From: Collinsella sp.
Lineage (GTDB): Bacteria; Actinomycetota; Coriobacteriia; Coriobacteriales; Coriobacteriaceae
Length of the DNA: 64,000 nucleotides
Direction of reading: 5' to 3'
Assembly: GCA_019419585.1 (NCBI GenBank)
Contig: DXZQ01000009.1
Location: 22,611-86,610 of the forward strand
Position 1 is the first letter of the stretch. Each line of letters begins with the position of its first letter. The notes beneath the pieces were generated by a model, which did no database searches, had not been told where the DNA came from, and saw nothing but the letters and a program-made list of their open reading frames with translations. Below, piece by piece: positions 43,738-53,089 of this stretch. A program made the position numbers and the translations under genes.

Positions 43738-45582
43738 TTGAATTATCTGAGTGAGATGCTCAAATTGCCGGTCTTGGACGTCGACGGCGAAAAGCTCGGC
43801 GTGGTCAACGATTTTGGCATTGCTACCGGCGAAGTTTTTCCGCACGTGACGTCGCTCGCGTTCCGCGGCCCCGGCAAGACGCCGTTTATGATCAGCTGGC
43901 GCAAATGGGTCGACCGTATCGACGAGACGGGCGTGTATCTCAACACGTCTGCCACCAATATTCGCTTCTCGTACCTGCAGCCGACCGAGCTCCTGCTGGC
44001 GCGCGACGTGCTCAATAAGCAGATCGTCGACACGCAGGGCATGAAGGTCGTGCGCGTCAACGACATCAAGTTTTCCATGTCGGGCGAAAACCAGCTGCGC
44101 CTGTTGGGTGCCGAGGTCGGTGCCCGCGGTCTGCTGCGCGCGATCAGCCCCGCACTCGAGCACGTCGTCGAGGGCTTTATGAAGCACCTGGGCAAGCCGC
44201 TCAGCGAGGACATCATCGCTTGGTCCTACATGGACCTGCTCGACCGCTCGACTAAAAACATCCAACTCTCGGTGTCGCACAAGACGCTCGGCGAGCTGCA
44301 CCCTGCCGACATCGCCGACATTATCGAGCAGCTCGACCCGCGCCTACGTGCGCAGGTGTTTGCGCAGCTCGATACCGCCCAGGCAGCCGAAGCTATCTCG
44401 GAGTTCGATGACGACGAGCTTATGACCGAGATGCTCGAGGGCCTGTCCGACACGGACGCATCGTCGATGCTGGCCATGATGGACCCGGACGACGCTGCCG
44501 ACCTGATCGACGAGCTTGATTACGAGAAGGCCGAGAAGCTCCTGCGCCTGATGGGCGTCAAGGAGGAGAAGGCGATTCGTAACCTGCTGGGGTATGAGGA
44601 CAACACCGCCGGCCGCATCATGACCTCGGAGTTTGTCTCCCTGCCCGCCACGGCAACGGTCGGTGACGCCATCGAGGCGATTCGCGAGCTCGACGAGGAC
44701 TTCGAGAGCGTCTACTACGTCTATACCGAGGATCCGAGCGGCATGCTGACCGGTGTGCTTTCGCTGCGCACGCTGATCGTAGCCGATCGCGACGCCACGC
44801 TGGGTCAGCTGGCCTATCGCGACCTGGTCTACGTGTCGCCCGACGAGGACCAGGAAGACGTGACGGACGAGATGACCAAGTATGACCTGGTCGCTATCCC
44901 CGTCTGCGACGAGAACCGCCACATCCTGGGTATCGTAACCTTCGACGACGCAATGGACGTTATCGCCGAGGAGCATCAGGAGGACCTGCAGATCGCTGGT
45001 GTCGGCTCGGGTGACAGCGCGTCCGACGACTCGACGAACGTGCTCAGCTGGTTCGTGCATCGCCAGTACTGGGTTGTTGTATGGGGCATCGCGTCGTGCA
45101 TCATGGCGACCGTGCTGGGAACGGCGCTCGGCTCCGCGCATCTGGTGGTGTTTCCCATGTGCGCCATGCCGCTCGTGCTGCTGGCGGCCTCGCGCATGGT
45201 GTCGTTCGTCAAGAACTACTTTCTGGAGTATGACGGTCACGACGACGAGCCCAAGCCGTATCTGGGGTTCTTCTTCCAGAGTACGGGCATGGGCCTGATT
45301 CTGTCACTCGTGACCTACCTGTGCGCCCAGCTGGTGCGCACCGCCGCGTTCCCCGATGCGCCCATGTTTGAGGAGCAACTCTTTACCGGGTGTTTTAATA
45401 TCGCTGCCATCATTTGCCTGGTTGGCAACATGAGCGCCGTGATTTACCTGATGGTGCTGTTTTGGCGTGACGAGCATGACCTCAACACGTCGGGCACCGC
45501 CATGAACGTTATTGCCGTCATGATCTCGTGCGTAGCGTACTGCGCCGCTGCAGTGCTGCTCACCATGTCGGTCATGGGTTAG
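43738..45582 (+). CDS. MgtE-related protein: PRC-barrel-like, MgtE-N, CBS pair and C-terminal membrane domain
   Basis: The 614-residue protein starts at a TTG (NYLSEMLKLPVLDVDGEKLG) with GGGGAG five bases upstream. Its domains are a PRC-barrel-like N-terminus (1-90), an MgtE intracellular N domain of superhelical repeats (about 175-290; LHPADIADIIEQLDPRLRAQ), a CBS pair (about 295-425; RIMTSEFVSLPATATVGDAI) and about five helices (450-614). The membrane part differs from classical MgtE, so this may be a Mg2+-sensing regulator of the Nramp-like transporter encoded eight bases downstream, rather than a channel itself. MgtE-N and CBS domains bind Mg2+ and nucleotides in known homologues. Confidence 0.82.
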   Translation: MNYLSEMLKLPVLDVDGEKLGVVNDFGIATGEVFPHVTSLAFRGPGKTPFMISWRKWVDRIDETGVYLNTSATNIRFSYLQPTELLLARDVLNKQIVDTQGMKVVRVNDIKFSMSGENQLRLLGAEVGARGLLRAISPALEHVVEGFMKHLGKPLSEDIIAWSYMDLLDRSTKNIQLSVSHKTLGELHPADIADIIEQLDPRLRAQVFAQLDTAQAAEAISEFDDDELMTEMLEGLSDTDASSMLAMMDPDDAADLIDELDYEKAEKLLRLMGVKEEKAIRNLLGYEDNTAGRIMTSEFVSLPATATVGDAIEAIRELDEDFESVYYVYTEDPSGMLTGVLSLRTLIVADRDATLGQLAYRDLVYVSPDEDQEDVTDEMTKYDLVAIPVCDENRHILGIVTFDDAMDVIAEEHQEDLQIAGVGSGDSASDDSTNVLSWFVHRQYWVVVWGIASCIMATVLGTALGSAHLVVFPMCAMPLVLLAASRMVSFVKNYFLEYDGHDDEPKPYLGFFFQSTGMGLILSLVTYLCAQLVRTAAFPDAPMFEEQLFTGCFNIAAIICLVGNMSAVIYLMVLFWRDEHDLNTSGTAMNVIAVMISCVAYCAAAVLLTMSVMG

Positions 45583-45590
45583 GTGGTCGC

Positions 45591-46853
45591 GTGCAAAATA
45601 CCAAGCAAAAGTCGGGCACCAAGCAAAAGTTGACCATCGCGGCCATCTTTGGCGCTATGGGTCCCGGTCTGCTGGCGGCGCTTTCGGGCAATGACGCCGG
45701 CGGCATTGCAACGTATTCCAGCGCGGGCGCCAGCTATGGCTACAAGATGCTGTGGATGCTTCCCGTCATGACCGTGCTGCTCATCGTGACGCAGGAGACC
45801 GCGGCGCGCTGCGGCTGCGTCACGGGCAAGGGCCTGGCATCGCTCATTCGCGAGCGCTTTGGCGTGCGCAAGAGTGTACTTGCTATGGCGGCGCTGTTGA
45901 TCGCCAACACGGCTGTGACCATTTCGGAGTTTGCGGGTATCGCCAGCGGCCTTGCTCTCTTTGGCGTGCCGGCGAGCATCTCGGTGCCGTTGGTGGCGCT
46001 GCTGGTGTGGATGCTTACCATGTCGGGTAGTTTCCAGCGCATCGAGAAGATTCTGCTGCTGGTAAGCTGCGTCTTCGTGACCTATATTGTCGCCGCGTTT
46101 ATGGCTGGCCCCAACTGGGGTGAGGTCGCGGTCGACCTGGTCGTGCCTAACATTCAAAATGACCCCAGCTACGTGTCGCTCGTGGTCGCAACGATCGGTA
46201 CCACCATCGCGCCGTGGATGATTTTCTTGGCGCAGAATAACGTGGTCGATAAGAATGCGGGCGAGGACGACATCGTGCTGCAGCGTATTGATACCGTGAG
46301 CGGCTCGATCGCTGCTGATATCATTGCGGGCTTTATTATCATCACGACCGGTACGGTGCTGTTCCCAGCGGGTATTCAGATTAGCGATGCTGCCGATGCT
46401 GCCCGCGCGCTGGAGCCTATTGCGGGTCAGTGGTCCACGGTGCTGTTTGCCTCGGGCCTGGTCGCGGCGAGCTTTTTGGCTGCCTGCGTGCTGCCGGGCG
46501 TTACGTCGAGTGCCATCTGCGAGGCTTTTGGTTGGGAGCGCGGCGCCGATCGCAGCTGGGATGAGGCTCCGGTTTATCGCGGCATCATTACGGCCATCAT
46601 CGGCATTTCTGCCGTGTTGGTGCTCATGCCCGGCGTCGATTTGTTCCAGATTATGATGACCTCGCAGGTCATCAACGGCGTGCTGCTGCCCGTAGTCTTG
46701 GTATTCCAGGTGGTTATCGCGGCTGATCGCCACATTATGGGCGCCAACCGCAACGGCCGCGTGTGGAACGTGCTCACTTGGGCGACTATCGGCGTGATTA
46801 CGGTGCTGACGGTCGTCATGTTTGTGCTGCAAGCGATGGGCTACAGCGCGTAG
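45591..46853 (+). CDS. Nramp-family divalent metal transporter, NRMT-like (probable Mg2+)
   Basis: The 420-residue protein has eleven membrane helices of the LeuT/Nramp fold (AIFGAMGPGLLAALSGNDAG onward). The two key motifs are changed. The DPGN of helix 1 reads NDAGG, so the Asp is kept but Pro becomes Ala and Asn becomes Gly. The MPHN of helix 6 reads APWM (ATIGTTIAPWMIFLAQNN), so the metal-binding Met is Ala. Loss of the soft Met ligand is the mark of Nramp-related magnesium transporters (NRMTs), first characterised from the coriobacterium Eggerthella lenta. The GTG at 45591 follows AGGTGG. Close spacing to the MgtE-like gene supports a Mg2+ role. Mn2+ remains possible. Confidence 0.85.
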   Translation: MQNTKQKSGTKQKLTIAAIFGAMGPGLLAALSGNDAGGIATYSSAGASYGYKMLWMLPVMTVLLIVTQETAARCGCVTGKGLASLIRERFGVRKSVLAMAALLIANTAVTISEFAGIASGLALFGVPASISVPLVALLVWMLTMSGSFQRIEKILLLVSCVFVTYIVAAFMAGPNWGEVAVDLVVPNIQNDPSYVSLVVATIGTTIAPWMIFLAQNNVVDKNAGEDDIVLQRIDTVSGSIAADIIAGFIIITTGTVLFPAGIQISDAADAARALEPIAGQWSTVLFASGLVAASFLAACVLPGVTSSAICEAFGWERGADRSWDEAPVYRGIITAIIGISAVLVLMPGVDLFQIMMTSQVINGVLLPVVLVFQVVIAADRHIMGANRNGRVWNVLTWATIGVITVLTVVMFVLQAMGYSA

Positions 46854-46875
46854 CGCCTCTTTTGGGTTTCGAGCG

Positions 46876-46906
46876 GGCCGCGGCCATGGGCTGCGGCCTC
46901 TTTTTT
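46876..46906 (+). terminator. Terminator after the Nramp-like gene
   Basis: A 10-bp stem with one wobble pair (46876-46885 with 46889-46898) is followed by TCTTTTTT. Confidence 0.9.
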
Positions 46907-46940
46907 GCCTGTTATAGGGGGTTAGTAATATGCGTGTGGA

Positions 46941-47160
46941 CAAAAAATGCCAAATATGAGTACTGTTGTCTGGCCGATAGCATTTACGACAAAGAAAATA
47001 ATGAACATATCTAAAAAACTGTTCATTAAAAGCGGAGCTCCAAGTCCTAAGCCGGCCATTCTGGTCAACTGGAAGGGTCGCGCGCTACCGCATGGGCGTC
47101 ATTTTGGGTGATTTTGCCTGCTACTAAAATGGTAACAGTACTCATATTTGCCCTTTTTTG
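46941..47160. mobile_element. MITE-like element with 27-bp terminal inverted repeats
   Basis: Terminal repeats 46941-46967 (CAAAAAATGCCAAATATGAG continuing TACTGTT) and 47134-47160 are inverted copies with two mismatches. The 220-bp interior is AT-rich, unlike its surroundings, and encodes nothing. No target duplication is obvious. Size, composition and termini fit a non-autonomous MITE. A transposase for it is not in the window. Confidence 0.65.
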
Positions 47161-47337
47161 CCCACAGACCTTTGAGGTTGCGGCGAAAAGGGCTTGTTTT
47201 GATTGTTTGGGGCAGGCGCGAGGCGCGGAAACGATGCCTGGAGCGGCGGAGCGGCTTGGAATTCATCCGTAGAGGTCTTCATTGGCTGGTGCCAGGAGTG
47301 CCTTCGGGTGCCGGTACAAAAGGAGTGTCCCTAACTG

Positions 47338-47375
47338 CCGCAGGGGGCGTCGGCCACGGCCGACGCCCCCTGCGG
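47338..47375. terminator. 18-bp perfect hairpin near the end of the acyltransferase gene
   Basis: The stem 47338-47355 with 47358-47375 has a two-base AC centre and lies 24 bases beyond the acyltransferase stop (minus strand). No T-run follows, so the function is uncertain. The bases between 47161 and 47337 show nothing else. Confidence 0.5.
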
Positions 47376-47398
47376 GTGTACACAGATTTTGCTGCGCG

Positions 47399-49615
47399 TT
47401 ACTTGTCGGTGCCCAGCTTGTGCGGCTTGAGAGCGAGCGCATTGACGAGCGCGTCGGTGGCAGACTTGACGGCTGCCGGCTGCGGATCGTTGACGTGATC
47501 CTCGGGATGCACGGGCAGGTCCTTCTTGACTGCATCGTGGATCAAGTAGAGGTACTCAGTCACGCCAGTGGTCGACAGGTGCGTGCCATCGCCATCGAAC
47601 AGGTCGTTGCGATTGGCACTGTATCCGTACCAGTCGATAACGCGCACGTTCTTGTAGCGCGTAGCAGCGTTGGCGATGGCCTGGTTGGTAGAGCCAACCC
47701 ACGGCTGCGGGCTGCGCGTGTTCACAAACACCACAATACGCTTATCTCCTGCATCGGTCATGATGGCGTCGATCTGGTCGTCGGTTACCAAGCCGTTGGT
47801 GCCCAGTGCAAAGACCACGATCTTGCCGGCAAGGTTCTGTTGGAGATAGCCCTCAAATGTCGCGCGGCCCGCATCGAACTGGCGGCCCTTTTCGGCATCG
47901 ATATGGCTGTGCGGGAACACGCCGTCAAAGGAATCAACGGCGCGCAGCGACACGGAGTCACCGATCATCAGCAGGTCGTAGGATCCGTCGGGGAAGCCGT
48001 CGTTGTCCTTGTCGGTGTCGTCGGCCGCCTGCTGGTCGGTGGGCGCGGTGTTTTTGGCTTCCTTGTTGAGGACTTCGGCGCCCTCACCGCTCAGTGCGGA
48101 GGTCTCCGGCACAAAGATCAGGCCGCCCAGTGCAACGACCAACACGACAGCGCAGGCTGCGCAGACAGGGACGTGCGCGCGCACCCAGTTGGCGGGCGCG
48201 GTGGTGCCGTCGCGGAACTCGGATACGGTGCGCCCAAAGGCGCCCTTTCTAAACGGCGTCTCGATAAAGCGATATGAACATTCGGCTACGGCGACCACCA
48301 ACAACACCTGCAAAATGTACTGCCACCACGGCGTATCGTTGATGTTGGCGACCGGGTTCATGAGCAACAGTAGCGGATAGTGCCACAGGTAGATGCTGTA
48401 CGAGCGCTTGCCAACCCACACGAGCGGCTCGGCGGACAGTGCGCGGGCAACCATTCCCTGGGGCTGCACGCAGGCCGCGATGACCATGAGCGTGAGGATG
48501 GAGCATAGCAGCGTGCCGCCGCGATACTGGAACGCGGTGTAGCCGTTGGTGAGCGCGACCATGGCGGCAAGGCCAACCAGACCCACGACGCCCAACACAT
48601 CGATGGATGCGGGCGAGGACCAAAAGCGCACGAGGGCGCTCGGCTGTGCCGGGACGGTCTCGGCTGCGTTGTCGGCCTTCTCGCCAGGCTTGCCCTCGGC
48701 GTTCTTGCCGTGCTTGGCGGCGCCAGCCAGGCGATTGAGCCCCAAACGATGAGCGAGACGCACCGGCGCCAGGTCGCGATCGGGGATAAAGGCCATCCAG
48801 GCGCCCAGCAGCAGCGAGAAGACGCGGGTGTCGGTGCCGTAGTACACGCGGCTGGGGTCGGCGGCAGGGTTGTAGAGCACCATCATGGCAAGGGCGGATA
48901 CCGCTGCGAGTCCCAGGACCACACGGCGCGTGTTGGGTTTGCTCACATGCATGGACACCATGGCAAACAGCAGCGGTGGCCAAACCAGGTAGAATTGTTC
49001 CTCGATGGCGAGCGACCAAAAGTGCGTAAGCGGCGAGGGGTCGCCCAGGGCGTTGAAGTACGAGACGTCCTGCATAATCTGCCACCAGTTGTTAAAGAAC
49101 AGCAGCGACGGCAGAATGTCGGGACGCATCTTGGTGAGCATCACGTGGTTGAAGACGGTGCACAGCGCACAGGTTACAACCACAACGGTCACCACGGCGG
49201 GGACCAGGCGACGGATGCGGCGGATCCAGAAGCTCTTGAGGTCGATGCGGCCGGTCTTAGCGACTTCGTTGAGTAGCAGGCGTGTGATCAGATAGCCCGA
49301 AAGCACAAAGAAGATCGTGACGCCAAGCAGGCCGCCCTGAGCCCACGTGAGGTTGAGGTGATAGAGCACCACCGCGACGACGGCAAGCGTGCGCAGGCCG
49401 TCGAGCGCAGGGATGTAGCGGGACTTGGGGCGAGCAGGCGTCTGCTCCGCGGCGGGAGTGTTGGCGCGGCCAGCGTTGTTGGCAGAAGCGCGATGGGGGC
49501 TCGCGGTGCGTCGCGGCTCGTTGGCACGGCGCTCGCCCTTCACGCGTTCGTGCGGCGCCGGCTCGTTGCCCGTGCGGCGCCGACCGCGCGAGCCCGATTG
49601 CGAGAATTGTTCCAT
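47399..49615 (-). CDS. OatA-like acyltransferase (acyltransferase-3 plus SGNH domain)
   Basis: The 738-residue protein has a basic leader (1-60), an acyltransferase-3 membrane domain of about ten helices (65-455, beginning RYIPALDGLRTLAVVAVVLY and FFVLSGYLITRLLL) and a C-terminal extracytoplasmic SGNH esterase/transferase domain (about 530-738). The latter has IGDSVS (nucleophile Ser), ALGTNGL and the catalytic DGTHLS pair. This is the layout of peptidoglycan O-acetyltransferase OatA, which transfers acetyl groups across the membrane to muramic acid and gives lysozyme resistance. The acceptor cannot be read from the sequence, and a teichoic or polysaccharide acceptor is an alternative. The ribosome-binding site is weak. 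Confidence 0.88.
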   Translation of the reverse strand: MEQFSQSGSRGRRRTGNEPAPHERVKGERRANEPRRTASPHRASANNAGRANTPAAEQTPARPKSRYIPALDGLRTLAVVAVVLYHLNLTWAQGGLLGVTIFFVLSGYLITRLLLNEVAKTGRIDLKSFWIRRIRRLVPAVVTVVVVTCALCTVFNHVMLTKMRPDILPSLLFFNNWWQIMQDVSYFNALGDPSPLTHFWSLAIEEQFYLVWPPLLFAMVSMHVSKPNTRRVVLGLAAVSALAMMVLYNPAADPSRVYYGTDTRVFSLLLGAWMAFIPDRDLAPVRLAHRLGLNRLAGAAKHGKNAEGKPGEKADNAAETVPAQPSALVRFWSSPASIDVLGVVGLVGLAAMVALTNGYTAFQYRGGTLLCSILTLMVIAACVQPQGMVARALSAEPLVWVGKRSYSIYLWHYPLLLLMNPVANINDTPWWQYILQVLLVVAVAECSYRFIETPFRKGAFGRTVSEFRDGTTAPANWVRAHVPVCAACAVVLVVALGGLIFVPETSALSGEGAEVLNKEAKNTAPTDQQAADDTDKDNDGFPDGSYDLLMIGDSVSLRAVDSFDGVFPHSHIDAEKGRQFDAGRATFEGYLQQNLAGKIVVFALGTNGLVTDDQIDAIMTDAGDKRIVVFVNTRSPQPWVGSTNQAIANAATRYKNVRVIDWYGYSANRNDLFDGDGTHLSTTGVTEYLYLIHDAVKKDLPVHPEDHVNDPQPAAVKSATDALVNALALKPHKLGTDK

Positions 49616-49802
49616 AAAACATCATCCAATGACGAGAATAATCAGCACGTATTCATTGTAGCTGCCTGCCCCTGTGAATGCTTGCTGCTGGCGCAAGCTC
49701 AAGCGCGCGTCCACATCAAAGTGGACTAAAGTTATAGGGGGTGCGAGAGTGCACAATCGTTGGTCGACGGTGGGCGCAAAGCCTGAAGACGAGGAGGTTT
49801 CC

Positions 49803-50765
49803 ATGGCGGATCACAGCATCGTTGCGGTGTTCGGCAGCATGAACATGGACCTTTCGGTGGCGTGCGAGCGCATGCCGCGCGCGGGCGAGACGGTCGATGG
49901 CAGCGGTTTTATCACCAACGCCGGCGGTAAGGGAGCCAATCAGGCCGTTGCCGCTGCGCGCATGGGTGCGCGCACGTGCATGATCGGCGCTGTTGGGCGC
50001 GATACCTTTGGCGATGCGCTTGTGGCAGGGCTCCAAGATGCCGGCGTGGGCGTTGAGTTCGTGACACGTCTCGACGACGTGGAGACCGGTACTGCGACTA
50101 TCATTCGCTGTGAGAGCGACAACCGCATCGTGCTGTCGCCGGGCGCCAACCATGCGCTTGCGGGCGAGGACGTTGCCCGCGCACTGAGGCGCTTGGTGGC
50201 CGACGAGCTCGACGGCGATGCCAGCGAGATTGCCCCGGCTGCTGGCGGCGTCTTTATCGCCCAGGGCGAATGTGACCTTGCGGCGACGGCCGGGGCGCTT
50301 GCTTGCGCTCACGAGCTGGGGTTCTATACGATCTTTAACCCGGCGCCCGCCTGCGACCTGCCGGCAGGAGCGTGGCCAGCGGTCGACCTGGTCTGCCCCA
50401 ACGAGACCGAGTGCCAGGTACTGACGGGCATTCTGCCCACGGATGATGCGAGTTGCGTCGCCGCGCTCAATGCGCTGCTCGACAAGGGCGCCGGGGCTGC
50501 GGTCATCACGTTGGGCGGCGCCGGCTCGGTTACGCTCGGCGATGGCGGTGAGCCGCTGCGCATGCCGGCGCTTTCGAGCGCGGTGGTCGATACGACGGCC
50601 GCGGGCGATACGTTTATCGGCGCGTTGGCGGCGGCTCGTCTGGAGGGCCTGCCGCTCTTTGAGTGCATGGCGGCGGGTGCTCGCGCCTCGGCGGTGACGG
50701 TGTCGCGCCTGGGCGCTCAGCAATCAATTCCCACGCGTGCCGAAGTTGAACATTGGTTTGGTTAA
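49803..50765 (+). CDS. rbsK: Ribokinase (PfkB family)
   Basis: The 320-residue kinase phosphorylates a free sugar, most likely D-ribose, to ribose-5-phosphate. PfkB signatures are present: N-terminal FGSMNMDLSVACERMPRAGE and GGKGANQAVAAARMGA, and the C-terminal anion-hole/catalytic-base motif TTAAGDTFIGALA. The start at 49803 has GGAGG five bases upstream. The earlier ATG at 49674 has not. The next gene, a nucleoside hydrolase 30 bases downstream, frees ribose from nucleosides, which makes ribose the natural substrate. Confidence 0.92.
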   Translation: MADHSIVAVFGSMNMDLSVACERMPRAGETVDGSGFITNAGGKGANQAVAAARMGARTCMIGAVGRDTFGDALVAGLQDAGVGVEFVTRLDDVETGTATIIRCESDNRIVLSPGANHALAGEDVARALRRLVADELDGDASEIAPAAGGVFIAQGECDLAATAGALACAHELGFYTIFNPAPACDLPAGAWPAVDLVCPNETECQVLTGILPTDDASCVAALNALLDKGAGAAVITLGGAGSVTLGDGGEPLRMPALSSAVVDTTAAGDTFIGALAAARLEGLPLFECMAAGARASAVTVSRLGAQQSIPTRAEVEHWFG

Positions 50766-50795
50766 ACGATAAAGACGGAGAAGCGGAGTAGAACA

Positions 50796-51770
50796 ATGGC
50801 AACCAAGAAGCTGATCCTTGATCTGGATATGGGCGTGGACGATGCGATGGCGCTGGCCTATGCCATCGCGAGCCCCGAGGTGGAGCTCGTGGGTATCACC
50901 ACGTGCTTTGGCAACGTGCGCGTCGAGCAATCGGCGCACAACTGCCTGGCGGTGCTCGACCTGTTGGGTCGTCCCGAGGTGCCGGTGTACCTGGGCGCCG
51001 ATCGTCCCATTAAGGCGACTGAGCCCTATACACCGCCGGCGTCCACCACGCTTATCCACGGCAAGAACGGTATTGGCGGCGCAAGCGTGCCCGCCTCGCC
51101 GTACGAGCCGGTGGGCGCGACGTCGGCCGATGGCAATGCGGCGGTCGATTACCTGATTGATGCCGCGCGTACCTATGGTCCCGATCTGGTCTACGTTGCG
51201 ACCGGCCCGCTCACCAATCTGGCGCTTGCCCTGGAGCGCGATGCGGCGGCGATGATGTCCATCGGCCGCGTGGTCGTGATGGGCGGTGCGCTTACCGTGC
51301 CCGGCAACGTGAGCGCGGGCGCCGAGGCCAACATGGCGGGCGACCCCGAGGCTGCCGACGCCGTGTTGCGCTCGGGCCGCAAGCTCACCATGGTGGGCTT
51401 GGATGTGACGCACCGCGTGGTGCTCACACGTCGCGACGTTGCCGGCTGGACGGGCTCGGGCACTATGGCTGGCTGCGCGTTTGCGAGCATGGTCGAGCAC
51501 TATATCGGTTCGTACGAAATGAACGCGCCCTACCTGGGCGGCTGCGCGCTGCACGATCCGCTGGCGGTTGCCGTGGCGATTGATCCCACGCTCGTGGGTG
51601 CGCTCGGCTGCAATCTTCGTGTCGACCTGCTGGGCGAGTACCGCGGCCGCACTATCTGTGACGAGCACCGTCTGTCCGATCCGGATAAGAGCGCGCTCGT
51701 GGCGCTCACCGTGGACGCCCCGCGTTTCCTCGCGGAGTTTAAGGCACGCATGGCCCGCATCCTTGGCTAA
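50796..51770 (+). CDS. Ribonucleoside hydrolase
   Basis: The 324-residue enzyme belongs to the inosine/uridine-preferring nucleoside hydrolase family. The calcium-binding DLDMGVDDAMALAYA corresponds to the family motif D-x-D-x-G-x-D-D-A. The later HDPLAVAVA holds the catalytic His and an Asp ligand. It splits nucleosides into ribose and base in the cytosol. The downstream end of the operon is not marked by a clear terminator. Purine, pyrimidine or mixed specificity cannot be decided from the sequence. Confidence 0.93.
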   Translation: MATKKLILDLDMGVDDAMALAYAIASPEVELVGITTCFGNVRVEQSAHNCLAVLDLLGRPEVPVYLGADRPIKATEPYTPPASTTLIHGKNGIGGASVPASPYEPVGATSADGNAAVDYLIDAARTYGPDLVYVATGPLTNLALALERDAAAMMSIGRVVVMGGALTVPGNVSAGAEANMAGDPEAADAVLRSGRKLTMVGLDVTHRVVLTRRDVAGWTGSGTMAGCAFASMVEHYIGSYEMNAPYLGGCALHDPLAVAVAIDPTLVGALGCNLRVDLLGEYRGRTICDEHRLSDPDKSALVALTVDAPRFLAEFKARMARILG

Positions 51771-51844
51771 ACGGTTTCTGTGCCCCGATCCAGATTAGCT
51801 ACCGAGTAAATACGCCCGTTGGGGGAATAGTCGCGTCGCTTCGC

Positions 51845-51895
51845 TTGACAACAGGCTAAACTAGCTATTAAACATTTACTATTCTGTTTAGATTG
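51845..51895 (+). promoter_or_regulatory. Promoter and candidate operator of the LacI-family gene
   Basis: TTGACA (51845-51850) is a perfect -35 box, with TTAAAC 17 bases on. The following TTAAACATTTACTATTCTGTTTAGA (51868-51892) carries the TCTGTTTA word found repeatedly before the isomerase gene, so autoregulation is likely. Confidence 0.55.
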
Positions 51896-51973
51896 AATTT
51901 GCGGTCGTTTAGTTGTCGAGTCACGGGGCGGTCAGGCCACGATGCTCGACAGCGGCCGTTGCTAGGGGGAACA

Positions 51974-52984
51974 ATGGCTAAAGCAAGTGTTCGCGAGATC
52001 AGCCGCATTACCGGTTTTTCGCCTGCGACCGTGTCCAACGCGCTCAACCGCAAGCGCAGCGTGAGCGAGGAGACCGCCAAGGTCATCCTGGAGTGTGCGC
52101 AGTCGCTCGGCTATCAGCAGTCGACGCAGCTCGAGAGCATCCAGTTTGTGCTCGCGCGCAAGACGGGCGCCATCCTGGACGAGAGCACCTTCCATCCCGC
52201 GGTTATTGAGGGCGTGGAGCGCCAGGCGCGTCGCCACGGCATGAGCACGAGCTTTGTCTCGCTCGACTTTAGCGACCTAGACGCCGTGCGTCCGCAGGTC
52301 GAGGGCCTGATTGCCGATCCGGCCGCCGCTATTGTACTAATGGGTACGGAGTTGGGCGAGGAGGACTACGCCCTGTTCGCTAACGCCGCCGCCCACCTGA
52401 TTGTGCTCGATGGCTGGAGCGACCGCCAGTACTTCGATGCCGTGGTCATTGCCAATACCGATTCGGTGCTGCGTGCCGTGGACTACCTTATCGAGAAAGG
52501 TCACAAGCAAATCGGCTATCTGGCGGGCGACCTTCGTATCCGCAACTTTAAGGACCGCGAGCGCGGCTATCGCCAAGCACTTGAGGATGCGGGCCTCGAG
52601 GCCAATCCGGCATGGCGCGTCACGCTGGGCACCACGCTCGAGGGCGCCTATCGCGACATGGGCGCGTGGCTCGACAATTCCTCGCGCGAAGATCTGCCAA
52701 CGGCTTTCTTTGCCGAGAACGACGTGCTCGCCGTGGGTGCCATGCGCGCGCTCAACGAGCACGGCATTCGCGTGCCCGATAATGTCTCGATCATCGGCTT
52801 TGACGACCTGTCGTTGGGCGCTTTCTCCAACCCGCCGCTCACCACGGTTCACGTTCCCAAGCACGAGGTGGGTGAGATCGCGGTGCGCCGCCTGGTGGGC
52901 AACATCCGCAATCCCAAGAGCTATACCTGCAAAACGGCTGTGTCGACCTATTTTGTCGAGCGCCAGAGCGTGCGCGAAATCTAG
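51974..52984 (+). CDS. LacI-family transcriptional regulator
   Basis: The 336-residue regulator has an N-terminal LacI HTH (VREISRITGFSPATVSNALN) followed by a hinge and a periplasmic-binding-protein-like sensor domain (about 60-336) with DLIDGW-type sugar-binding segments such as HLIVLDGWS and IIGFDDLSLGAFSNPPLTTV. GGGGGA precedes the ATG. It lies just upstream of the isomerase-transketolase-kinase operon and shares its TCTGTTTA motif, so it is most likely the local repressor. The effector should be the sugar substrate or its ketose. Confidence 0.93.
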   Translation: MAKASVREISRITGFSPATVSNALNRKRSVSEETAKVILECAQSLGYQQSTQLESIQFVLARKTGAILDESTFHPAVIEGVERQARRHGMSTSFVSLDFSDLDAVRPQVEGLIADPAAAIVLMGTELGEEDYALFANAAAHLIVLDGWSDRQYFDAVVIANTDSVLRAVDYLIEKGHKQIGYLAGDLRIRNFKDRERGYRQALEDAGLEANPAWRVTLGTTLEGAYRDMGAWLDNSSREDLPTAFFAENDVLAVGAMRALNEHGIRVPDNVSIIGFDDLSLGAFSNPPLTTVHVPKHEVGEIAVRRLVGNIRNPKSYTCKTAVSTYFVERQSVREI

Positions 52985-53049
52985 GCGGAGACGGCATTGC
53001 CTGCAGCGTGCCAAAGCTCGCTAGGGCAGTTAACATAGTGCCATTCAGA

Positions 53050-53075
53050 AGAGGATCCTTCGGGGTCCTCTTTTT
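53050..53075 (+). terminator. Terminator after the LacI-family gene
   Basis: A 9-bp stem with one wobble pair (53050-53058 with 53063-53071), a TTCG tetraloop and T5. Confidence 0.92.
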
Positions 53076-53089
53076 GTTTCCCTTGTATG

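Noticed and set aside
47282..48277. A 331-codon plus-strand frame opposite the acyltransferase SGNH domain
   Set aside because: It lacks domains, and the minus-strand frame carries IGDSVS and DGTHLS motifs of a known family.
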